Of a DNA stretch of 64,000 bases, positions 12,083-23,300 are shown in pieces (position 1 is the first letter of the stretch; each line of letters starts with the position of its first letter). The notes under the pieces were generated by a model that worked only from the letters and a program-made list of their open reading frames with translations, was not told where the DNA came from and did no database searches. This DNA comes from Sphagnum magellanicum (lineage: Eukaryota > Streptophyta > Sphagnopsida > Sphagnales > Sphagnaceae), in contig CM038908.1 of the NCBI GenBank assembly GCA_021904315.1, positions 18,496,501-18,560,500 on the forward strand, written 5' to 3'. A program made the position numbers and the translations under genes.

Positions 12083-12939
12083 TGAATGAGTGTTTTTTTA
12101 ACTGCATCATAGTTGTCCAGTTCTTTGCCCAAGTAGGTAGGAGGGCCGGTCTAAGTACACTTCAGAACTCAGAACACTGCCATGTTCTAGCCCAAGTTTT
12201 AATGGCTTTGGGGTTCAAAGATGGACCATAGGACTTCTCTGGGCGCTTCTATTTCCCTTTAGATCACCCCATTTGGTAAAAGGATACCCAAGATATCGCC
12301 TCCAAAACAAGAAGAGCTGTTGCTCTAGAAAAAGTCCCCACCAAACTAATCACGCTCCTATTTTCAAGCAATCGATGACATCCTATCAGTGCACATTGTT
12401 AAGTTGTCACTTGTTTTCCATCTATGCTATTACCAAACTCTCTCAACTCCAAAACCAACAAGTTCATTTTGAAACAATGTTCATTTTTATTCAATGGACC
12501 AAACTACAAGTTGGAAAAGGATTAAAAATGGATGGTGATAGGAGAAGGGTTTGTCCCTAAATCCCTAACTTCTTAAACATTTAAATTCATGTTCTTACGC
12601 ATTCCCTTTCTTATTGCGCTCTTGTGTGTGTAGCTCAACTCATGGCTTTGTGTTTTGACATTCTAATTATGGTTGTTGTCTTCATGTTTAGTACTACCTC
12701 TTGAAGTATAAGTGGGTACCCTTCCCAAGTTCTTATTGCTAACATCACATTTCCCCCCCAAACCAAATGTTACCTATGGTTGCAAATTTCACATGTTGGT
12801 CCTCATTGTCAACATGCTTAGTTGTGATAATGATAATCTTGTTTTTTTTAAACACATAGGCCTTGATCATAGTATTCTTTCTCTTATTCATACTAGCTAG
12901 TTGATTGTGATTGAACTAGTCCTCAACATTGTCTTGTTG
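12083..12939. other. Intergenic sequence, no gene recognised
   Basis: An open frame at 12273-12560 (plus, 95 codons) has no recognisable domain and no supporting splice or codon signal. I treat it as chance. Confidence 0.45.
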
Positions 12940-13450
12940 TTGTGATGGTAGTCATCTTCCTCCTATTCGCATAACCTTTTTAATTGTCTTCTTGATGGTC
13001 TTTAATGTCATCTTGCTAGTCAAGATGGTGGTCGTATTCCTCTTATTCATATAACCTTCTTGAGCATCTTTGTATGAGTCTTCAACATTATTTCATCAAG
13101 TCCTAGTGGTGGTCACCTTCCTCCTATTTGCAAAACTTTTCTAATCGTCCTCCTACTAATTTTCATTGTTGTTTTTTTAGTCATGGCAATGGTCGTCTTC
13201 TTCCTATTCACACAACCTTTCCAATCATCCTCCTTGGTCCTCAACATCATCTTGATCGTCATGATGGTGATCGTCTTCCTCTTATGTGCACAACTTTCCT
13301 TGTCATTCTGCAATTTTATTGATCTTGATGGTAGTCATCTTCCTTTTATTTGTACAACCTATTTGACCATCATTCTACTAGTCCCGATGGTGGTCATCTT
13401 CGTCTTGAGAACATTAATTCCCTTATTATAGTCGTCCTAGTCTTCATTGT
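12940..13450. repeat. Diverged minisatellite, about seven copies of 62-84 bp
   Basis: The phrase gatggtggtcatcttcctc and close variants recurs near 12949, 13026, 13110, 13188, 13264, 13328 and 13390, followed each time by a pyrimidine-rich ttcctattcacacaacctt-like block. Spacing shortens from about 77-84 to about 62. Overlapping open frames on both strands come from the repeat. Confidence 0.75.
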
Positions 13451-14239
13451 CATTGCCTTCATCCTTATTCTCATCCTATTTGGTTTTGATATTCATCGTG
13501 CTAGTCTTAATCCTACCTTTCCCCAAACCTCCTTTCAAGTTTCTCTTGTTTAAAGTTGTTGCATGTTTGTTACAATGCATTTTCTTGCTTGTTACTAGGC
13601 CCTTGCTTGCTTTCTAGCCATTCTTTGAATTTTTGTTGTCAAACCAAGGTTCATCCCCTATAACCAAATGGGTGTGCTCGTGATCCAACTTTTAAATTGC
13701 TATGAAAATTATATGTTATTTCTATAATTTCATTGCCTAACAAGGCTAAGATTAAAATTGCCCATTTTTGTTTTTCAAGTTCTTTTTGAATTGCTATTTC
13801 AACCCCCATTAATGAATTGGCAACTTAACAACTTGCTTTTATTGCCCTTTTCCCTTATTTGATTTTGCTTATTTCTATTCCTTTTTTTTAATTACTTTTA
13901 TCACATTATATTCAAACATTAATTTGAAATAACCACATGATTTTGTGAATAGTTGACTAATGACTCCCTACCATTCATCCTTTTCATAAGTAGATGTGGA
14001 AAGGACAATAAATTGTTAGTTGATAATGTTTATTGCGTTACGTGCTCAACATTCTAAATTTTTTATTCCACCTCCAATGTGAGCTCATTTATGTTCACAA
14101 TTATATTCATTGAGTCTATTGCAATTTCTTGATTTGTAGCTACATGACTCCTAGGTATATCCACATGATACCTAAATTGATCATTGACTTGTGAATCATG
14201 ACCTATAGATTCCATAGTTGTTATTATATTAATCAATTA
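13451..14239. other. AT-rich sequence flanking the transposase fossil
   Basis: No gene recognised. It may include the decayed 3' end of the transposon, but I cannot place its terminus. Confidence 0.4.
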
Positions 14240-15490
14240 CATTGTTATAGAATGTTTTCCCCATCACACAGTTTCATCTTCCTTGTTTGAAATGTATTCA
14301 TCCCCTTTTCCTTACTTGCGTTAATTAATGTGTACAAGTTGTTAAGGTTTGTTTTCTTTTCAACCATGACCTCAAGGTTAAATGGCCAAATCCATGTAAC
14401 TTTGAACCATGACATTATATTTTTTCTAATCAATACTTTAGAACATATAAAGGTTATCTTATCTAATTCCATGTAATTGTTATTAACCATATTTCTTTCT
14501 TTTGAAAGTTATTTTGGAAAGAACTTGTAACAAGTTCGTCTAAAGGTTAAAGTGTACATGATATATGTGAAGATAAAGTGGTAATGTCTAACCTAAATTC
14601 TTGTGCTTGCCAATTGAATGTAAATCACATGAATTCCATGCCCATTTAAAACTAACAAATGTTATTGGTCAAGGAAATTCCACTTAGTATTGACCTCTTG
14701 GAAATATATATCCATTATTTAAAAAGGAAATTAGTTGTCCATGTTTTTGTTTACATAGCCATACATGTTCTTGATTTTCATTGTTATATGTAATCGTCAT
14801 TCAACCTCTCCCCCTTGAAGATATAAAATGTTAACAAAGATATTCCAATTGTGTTAATAACACAATTAATAATCAATCATTCCCTCAATTTGGGTATTAT
14901 GTTTTATACTTGGTGCAACCCTTACTTGACCATAACACAACTTGCATTTACTTGCCTACCTATTTGGATTCATGTTTCATTTAATTCCATGTGTGATGTA
15001 CATTGTAATGATGTTTGTTGTACAAGTATTGTGAATTGTTGTATAAATTATGGTAGGATAATGCAATGAATCCTTGTGTTCAACTAATATTTAGTCCCTT
15101 TGCTTAATGAATGCTTAAATCAAAATGTTGATGCTTGAACCAATATTAGTAGTTATTCCATGATTCTCCATTCCAAAAAGGTATAATTCTTGGTTTGAAT
15201 TAAATCTATTATTTTTCATCTTTAGCCATTGTAATGTAATTAAAAGTTTGTGTTCATGCATTGTTAAAGTCTAAGCAACCATAGCCTAATCTTCTTTCTT
15301 TGTTAGCACATTAACTAGCCCACATTTCCTAGATTGTGTTTTGCCATTCAAATGACCAAAAATAGGTAAAGGTATGTTCCAATGTCTACTTGTCTTTCTC
15401 AATGATGTTGTCCCACTTTCAATTGCATCCATGGCCTCCTCAAAAATTTTGTTGGTCAATTTACCTCTCACATTGAATTGGCTACATCTA
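14240..15490 (-). pseudogene. Dead pogo/Tigger-type DNA transposase (psq HTH plus DDE domain)
   Basis: Read on the minus strand, a nearly full-length transposase can be followed through several frames. Near 15471-15286 an open piece has the psq-type helix-turn-helix pattern: AMDAIESGTTSLRK, then IPLPIFGHLNGK, then VLTKKED. After an in-frame stop it continues as LLITLQWLKMK near 15200. The DDE endonuclease follows in other frames: NCVINTIGISLLTFYIFKGE near 14850, LNGHGIHV near 14630 (normally LDGHGSHV, so the second catalytic Asp is changed) and PLDE near 14545. The C-terminal block NNYMELDKITF, then KNIMSWFKVTWIWPFN, occupies 14245-14490. Many stops and frameshifts show it is inactive. Domain order is that of CENP-B-like pogo/Tigger transposases. 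I found no terminal inverted repeats. No intact relative is in the window. Confidence 0.8.
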
Positions 15491-15744
15491 TTAACCCTTC
15501 ATTATTTTTTTGTTGATTTTGGACTAAAAGGAGATGAAACATTCTCCTTGTGGGGGAAAGCATAGTAAACTAAACTAGAAAATTACCTTGTAGCATAAAT
15601 GGAAAGTGGCCATTAAGTAGGTCTGGTTATATTGAATTCAAAAATATTATTTATTTTAATGTTTAATTATTTGAAGTTCTTGACTTTGTTACAACTATAT
15701 TTTTAAACTACATGTTTAAAGCAAGCTTATACATATTCATCAGA

Positions 15745-16535
15745 ATTCAAGCATATGGGTCAAAACACATTCAAAGGAGCCACAAGTGTTATTTTACATT
15801 AATCCAACACATCCTTTTTCCCCAATTTTTTTTTTCATACGAATGATTTTTTGAATGATTTTTTTACAACTTGTTATAGAAAATAATTAGAATTTTTGCA
15901 ATAAGTCAATTTTTTTCTTAGTCATTTGTGAATAAATACGAATTTGTAAAAATCTACAAATTCTTTGCAGATTTTATGTTTCATTTTGAAAAATGATGAT
16001 AATTTGAAATCATGCCCAAAAAAAAAGAAAAAAAAGTTGAATTTAATGTAATATAAACTACAAAATTTATTTAATACATCATGTACATTATATCTTTATA
16101 TGTGGCAAAACACTCTTGAAGTTTTGAAATTTTTTGAATTTTCAAATGTACATATTTTGAATTTTCAAAGTTTTAGAATTCCACATTTTTGAAATCATGA
16201 ATGTTTTTTAATGTGTCTAAAAGGTCATTATCATCTCATTTTTTTAATCATTAACTTATTTTTATTATATGAGTCCTTAAATGTCATTTTTTAATGACAA
16301 TTTTTCATTTCCAAAAGTTTTTAATTAAACCAAAATCTAAAATTGGATCAAATGGATTTTAAATTTGAGTTTGTTGACATTCATGTGTGTTAAAAATAAA
16401 ATGTGCTATGATTACCATGGTTTCAAATGGAAAAAAAAAAAAAAAATCTCTAATTTTTTATGATAAGATTTGACATTCAATGCCCTTTGTGGTTCCTTTG
16501 AATGTGTTTTGACCCAAATATCACAACTTGCAAAG
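15745..16535. repeat. Element with about 35-bp inverted termini, non-autonomous
   Basis: The block gggtcaaaacacattcaaag at 15757 returns as its exact reverse complement near 16504-16523. The match extends with one mismatch into the following gccacaa or accacaa. The 0.77-kb interior is AT-rich and non-coding. Flanks do not show a clear target-site duplication. It resembles a non-autonomous DNA transposon. It lies only about 250 bp from the pogo-like fossil, but I cannot show that the two are related. Confidence 0.55.
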
Positions 16536-18885
16536 TAGATTAAATATTGGGTCCATTGTATTTTTAAGTCAATGACATGCTAAATATACTAATGAATTTT
16601 GAATTTTTTCATAGTAAAATCAAAATATATTTAATGTCTAATGTATAAATAGGAATGAACATAATATTAACGTATTAGTTTCATTCCTATTTGTTACCTA
16701 TTTTTACAGTATTAAAAGATTTTGAATTTTGTATTCAACTCATCAAAACTCAATGGAAGCATGAAGGCTTCCATAATAGGACTTTTAAAGAAAATTGAAC
16801 CTACTTTCTTATGTTTATGTTGAAAAATTATCATATTTAAAATTTGGTTTGGCGAGACATTTCTTTTTAGTCTAGTTTACCACGCTTGGACCTTTGTCTT
16901 GTGATAGCTTGTCTTATAAATTATTTTTCCACCTACAAGTTGCATGTTCAAGATCATTATGATCTAGATCCCCTTGGCCTTAGCCTCTAACACATTGGAA
17001 GTGTGCAATTTAACCCTATAAGATACATGTATTTGAATTTCCTACATTAGCCCCAATAATCAAAAACATGTGTAAGGTTAAAGTACGTGTTAAATGCATA
17101 TGTTTCTAGCTTTTGTGAAGACTCAATGAAAGCACATGATTCCTTAAAGTCATCCCAAATTATGTAGGTTGTTAGTGTGTAAATTAAACTATAATCTCTT
17201 AAAGCTTGTGGAAACCTTTTTATTTTTAGGAATTCCTTGAATGATTTTTAGGAACTTCTAAACTTTGCACCCATATAAACCTTTTTGAATTATTTGTTGT
17301 AAAGTTCATTAATTTATTGTAGCCCTTCCTATATGATCTTTTGATTTTACCTCTACTTCCTGTTCTTGTGGTTCCTTTTTTATTATTGTCAAGTTGAATT
17401 GTGTTTGTCTTGTTCTACTTTCACTAGTTCGAGGTTTAATTTTTGTTGGTCTAATGTTACTTTGATGTATGGTCTTTGTTACTCTAGCCCATTTGCTTTC
17501 AAATCTAAGTTCTAACCTTCATCTTGTACTTCAACATTTTTGCACTAGGACATACGATTTTTGGGAAGGATTGGAGCTTGTTTCTTGTACTACTTGGTAG
17601 TTTTGACACACTAAAAGAATAATTGAGAGGAATATAGTTGAAAAGTTGAATTTCATATGTATCTAGGTTTTCCCCAAAACCTTATAAAGTTGATGATGTT
17701 GTTTTGGTGAGAAACCATTGTGCAAAAAATTGGTGGGAATTTGGAAGTTTTCCTTCAATAGTGTGTTGATTTGAATATCCAGAGGATTTTGCAATGATTA
17801 ATTAGGGATGTCATTTTTGTGCATTAGATTGTAGTTAAAGTTGTCACATTAATGGTTAGTTGTGTGTTGATTAACATGACACATAAACCCCCATCACAAA
17901 GCTATGTTTTTCCACACCAACACGGGCTTCTATAAAACCATCCCCAACTCATTCCTATAACCAAACACTAAAAATACATGCCCTAATTTGATTTCTTTTC
18001 ATTTTTGTGTTCAACTCAATGTCCATCACCAAGATTATTTATCCCCCCAAACTTTGGGTTCTATAAAATCAACCCAAATCACTCCCATAACCAAACATTA
18101 AAAGTAATCCCCTATCACAAGTCATATATATTGATATTTACTTATTTTTGTTGTTGTGGTCAATTCACTCCCCATCACTAAACACTATCATGTTTTAAGG
18201 TGGCCTTCTTTATGTGCATATATGCCTAAGTTTACTCTTATGGTCAAACATGAAAACTTAGTCAAATACATTAAAATTCTAGAAACAATTGTTCACACAT
18301 GAGCATTTGGTCATAGGCAATATCTACAACATTTATGAAGATTTGCACTCTTTAGGCATTGGGTGAAACGTTTAATTTTGGTGATGGACCCTTTTGCTGT
18401 ACTTTCAATTCCCCAAGTTTTTCATATATTTTTATGTCTAGTACATTTCAATATTGAACAATTGCCAATATGGAACCCATTTATGTAGAGATTGGTCCTA
18501 GTATCAAAGAACCAACCAAACTAGTATGACCTAAAACAATGTTAGCCTCGTATGAATACCTACTTGGTAGGGATATGATATATTACCAATTTAATATTAG
18601 GGTTATATTAATCTTGATATCAAGTATATACATGTCACATACCCAACCAAAAATCAACTTTGGACCTTAATACTATGACCAAATTATTATGTATTTTTGT
18701 AAAAATGTAATACTAGTACCAAACATTATGAAAGTTTTTTTTAATTCAATATTATTATCATGCTACTAGAAATGTTCTTAGAAATATTTTACCAATACTT
18801 GTTAATATGTTCAAAAGTTGATACCCATCATATTTTGCCTATCAACCTTTTTATAAATATTGTTTTACATATTCCCATGATCAAA
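16536..18885. other. AT-rich intergenic sequence with weak repeats
   Basis: No gene recognised. At about 17880-18180 a phrase with ataaccaaaca and taaaac recurs loosely. The minus strand of 17270-17560 has a Lys/Glu/Gln-rich, gag-like character with stops, too weak to call. Confidence 0.4.
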
Positions 18886-18962
18886 ATGGATACATAGTTC
18901 CAAACCTTTTGTAATACTTTTGTTACATAATCATAATTGGAATAGTGGTCATAATTACTATA
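18886..18962. repeat. Left arm of an inverted repeat around a gypsy fossil
   Basis: The stretch ccttttgtaatacttttgtt, with the following acataatcataattggaata and gtggtcataat, is the imperfect reverse complement of 20268-20335. The two arms enclose 1.3 kb that contains the Ty3/gypsy remnant. Confidence 0.65.
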
Positions 18963-19104
18963 GAATATGTAATTGCAATGTTAGTCACAATGCTATCAAT
19001 ATGATATCAATGTATTTCCAAGAATGTATAGGAATTTGATCATTCTTGGAATAGATTCAAGAATGAACAAATTCTTTTGCATTGTCATATGTTATTAATG
19101 AAAT

Positions 19105-19745
19105 TATAACCTTATGTGGTTTATTGTGATGTTTTGAAAAATGCAATGGGAAACATATTCTTTCAATTTGAGGAGGACAGTGATGATCATTTCATTCTTT
19201 TTATTAGTAGACAATTGATTGTTATAGATAAGATTTACATGATAAATGAACAAAAAGGTCTTTGTAGTCATCTTCTTGTTGAAAAAGTTTCATCATTATT
19301 TGTCAGAGTAAAAAGCCAAGGTTATGATTAACCACAAGGCATTCACATACTTTGTTAATAAATTCAACCCAAATCAAAGGCTTGCATGATGCTTGTTGTT
19401 AATGGAAAAGTTTGACCTAAATATTGTTCATTACTCAATAAGGCACCATGGGAATGTGCATGCCCTTTCAACGGTGCTGGACTTGGAGATCTTTAGAAGA
19501 TGATGAGTTCCCATACTCTAATTTGATGAACATTAATGTGGAAGAGGCATCAAAAAAATTCCAAAACATCATTCAATACTTGGATGACATGATGTTTCTA
19601 ACATGGGTTATGAAACTAATTCACGAGGACAAGGATTGTGCACAAGATTTGAAACTATTCAATCCTTGGTAATCAATCATATCATGAAGGTAACTATGGT
19701 GTTTTGAAGAATGTAGGAGGAAATGATGTTCATCGATCATTGCAA
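19105..19745 (+). pseudogene. Ty3/gypsy polyprotein fossil (RNase H region)
   Basis: Plus-strand frames spell a decayed RNase H domain of a Ty3/gypsy retrotransposon. First comes DVLKNAMGNIFFQFEED, then HFILFISRQL and IDKIYM at 19116-19260 (in intact elements an Asp-initiated segment with an F-S-K/R-L motif). After a frameshift it reads VMINHKAFTYFVNKFNPNQR around 19320-19385 (family consensus TDHKAL), then a stop. It continues with LLLMEKFDLNIVHYS and HHGNVHALS near 19390-19475 (consensus ADALS). Further decayed sequence runs to about 19745. A near-repeat of 19030-19100 occurs at 19795-19870 (ttcaagaatga, catatgttattaat-like). Stops and frameshifts make it inactive. Confidence 0.75.
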
Positions 19746-20267
19746 TAATTTCCTAATGAGTATAAAAATATATGTCAATGTAGAAAAGTTTGTTCCTTCT
19801 TGAATCTATTTCAAGAATGATCAAACTCCTTTACATTGACATATGCTATTAATATATTTCCACAAATTATAACAATATAACAACATTCCCTCTTCACAAT
19901 TTTATGAACACTGACTTGCATTCTAGCAATGGAACTAAAAATGTGGAATTGAAATGGGTTAACTAAACCAAGATTGAGTAGTTCATTACACAATCATGTA
20001 AACCTATGTTTTACTTTTGCAACATCACCACCTTATGTGGGAATCTCTTATTTCACATAACAACAACATCAATAAACCTTTTTACAGAAGCCAATTTTTA
20101 TTATCATGTTACATATGCTCCCAAGTCAAATGCCAAATCATTCCAAATTCACATTTTAAATATAAAAGGAAAATGGACCATAGCAATTGTGGTCATAATT
20201 AAGGTGAGGATTATTCCAATTGGCAGTTACTATTATGATTACAACTTGTATTATTTCAATTACAACT

Positions 20268-20335
20268 ACTATATTGATTATGACCATTATTCCAATTACA
20301 ACTATGTAACAAAAGTATTATGAAAGGTTTTGTTG
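20268..20335. repeat. Right arm of an inverted repeat around a gypsy fossil
   Basis: Imperfect reverse complement of 18886-18962; shared landmarks are attatgaccattattccaat and atgtaacaaaagtattat. Confidence 0.65.
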
Positions 20336-23300
20336 CTACATTACACTAAATACCATAAAAAACCTTTGTCACCCAAGTCCCATACCACTTCTTTCAAGCA
20401 TGGTTGTATTAATAACCCATTTGACCAATCAATGAATGTAACCCTATAATGAATGAAGAATGGAATGATATATTATGCCATGCATAATCCATTTGATTCA
20501 TCCATCCATGATTACATCAATGAATGACACAAAATAAACCTAGGTTTTTTCTCATAAGGCTAATGATTGTTTGATCTATGTGGATGTGATAGGTAATATG
20601 TTGTAAATGCAAATCAAGGATGAAAGACCTCCATGATCATGGCACATAGGTCATGGTTTATGAAACATGTTTTATAAACAATGTTTCATTAATTTCAAAC
20701 ATGACCTTTCCAATCATGTTATAAACATTCAAAAATACTTGAGAATCCTAAATAATGGTTCATTCCACTTGTCCATATCTTTGTTTTTAACTTCACTAGG
20801 AAGAAACTAGTCATTTTTAACCAACCAATTTGCAATTGCATATCATTTTCAATTTTGATACAATTATAATTTTTAATTAAAAAATGCATGTGGAATTTTG
20901 AAATTCTCGAATGGAATTAGAATCATTTTTTAATTGAATTGGGACAACACCATGTCAACCACGTAAATGGTTTGACTACATTGGTATATATAGTTGATAT
21001 TGCATATTATACACTTGACTTATAATTCACATGTTGACCACATGTTGACATCATGTGATTTGACATCACATCACATGTTTTTCATGTCATGCACATTTAA
21101 TAACATGGCACAACCAAATTTGAATGTTTGTTTATTTTCATGAACTTCACATGTTTTCTAAATTATTGACATTTCCTTAAGTTTGTCAAATGGTATTGGG
21201 GTAAATAATCCATGCCAATCCCCAAGGCATGTTTTTTATTCCCACAAAAAAAGATATGGGAGCTCCAAGATGGGGCTATAAAGATTTCATTAAGATGAAA
21301 TCAAAGTGAAATCAAGTTCTACAAACCGAAAAAAGACGAAAATTAATGCAAATTGAAACCAATTTACTACACAAACTTAAGTCACATGATATTCATTCAC
21401 ATGACCCACCATGGTTCAAACTTGGGAGGAATCACCACTCTTTTCCTTATATTATATTATAATATGATGATGGAGACTACATCAAAGCTATAGCGGAAGT
21501 TCTTGGGACTCCCAAGTGGGAGACATGAAATTACCAAATTGTGAGTCATATTATTTTTCAACCGCATAATTTCTTAGTATGAACTTTAATTAAAAATGTA
21601 TCAAAAGAAAAATTATAACCATTGGACATATCTTTCCAAATGTATGCAAGCTTTTATATCGGAGTTGGTTTTGCTCCTTTATCAAATGTCTTAATGATTG
21701 GGAGTTGAATTATCAATTTAATTCGTGACCATTCATTTGGCCATATAACTTATGTCTCATATTTTCAAATTGGGAACACAACCCCTTTCTAAATATTTAC
21801 TTTCCAAGATTTTTCCAATGGTTTAAAGAGAACCCAAATTGAACAAGGTTCGGTTTGATTCCCCAAACCTTGCTCCAAAGTTATGGGACACCCCAAAACT
21901 CCAAATTCCAAAGGTGGGAATGCATTCGGGCACTATTTTTAGCTCCTAATGACTTAAATAGGGATACGAGATTTTGGAATGGCTAAAATAACCCAACAAC
22001 TTCACATGCACTTCTTGGTCATTTCAACTATACAAACAAACCAAAATGGTGATTGATGCAATTTCAAGCCAAAACTATGTCACAAGCTAGCTATGGATTG
22101 AACAAATTAAACTCATTATGACTTATTAGATCCTTATTGGAGGCACTAGGTACCTCCCTATAAATATATTTTTGATGTTTATGTGGGGATGGCATCTTAA
22201 AGTACATTCTAATGGTTATTTGAAAAAAACTTCAAATTTATTGTTCTACAAATTTGGGGGGTTCATACTATGTAGAAAACTTAACAATATCGAACATGAA
22301 AATATACCACAAGTTGTATCTCTTGTTGAAAGACTTTCAAAATTGTGTGATTCAAGTCAATTGAACATCATTTTCCTCTCTACATGTCACCAAGGACATC
22401 CCATAACATACCCCAACATAGGTCATTGAACATATATTATGATTTTTATGATCAATCTTTAAAAATGAGACATTTCATTTTGTTTAATTTGTTGTTTAAG
22501 GTTAAAGTTCATCCATAATTGATGATTTTTTATCATCCATTTTTCATTCAATGAATAACATTCATCCATCGTTGTCCATTTTCCATTGATAGCATGTAGT
22601 TGGGAAAGAGCTCAAGATATTTTTTAGATAGTGGGTCTTATGAAAGTTTCCTTCAACAAGGTCTTCAAGTGAGGATAAATAAAAGTAATCCCCCTTCCTC
22701 CCCCCCCACCCAATTACCCCTATTATATTGTTCAACACCAATTTGAGGTCCAACCTTATATTTTAGTCATGTTCCTTTTGTTTTATGTTTTTAATTTTTT
22801 TCATGTTCTAAATAAATTTTTATCTTAATATTTATCTTACATGTTTCATGGCTACGTTTAGTTATTATGTTTCTTTATTGGACTTAAGTGAAACTTCTTG
22901 TTAATATATTTGTCCTAGTTTTTGTGTATATTGGGAATTCCTTACTTGTGGCAATTTTTATGTTGGTGGAATTAAATCAATATCTAAGCTTCAATATTAT
23001 TTTTGGAAAACTTTTGTTTTAAATCTTCAATGGATATGATTATTTTTTTAATTTAATTTTTAGGAATGGGAGCCCAAATTGTTGTAGTCATTTCAAGATC
23101 TTTTAATGCTACATATGTTATTTTGATCGAATTTAGTACATTCAATTCTTTTGCATTTTCATTTAAATTGATGTATTCATTCTAGTTGTCAACAACCACG
23201 CATCTTATTCAAAGTTCTTTGTGTAATATAATCTTTTACCATGGGTTTTGTATATCACTAGAGTACAATTTATTTGGATTTGTGAAGGAAATAAAAATGG

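Noticed and set aside
17270-17560. Coiled-coil, gag-like reading on the minus strand
   Set aside because: Lys/Glu/Gln-rich character with stops but no specific motif; too weak to separate from AT-rich background.
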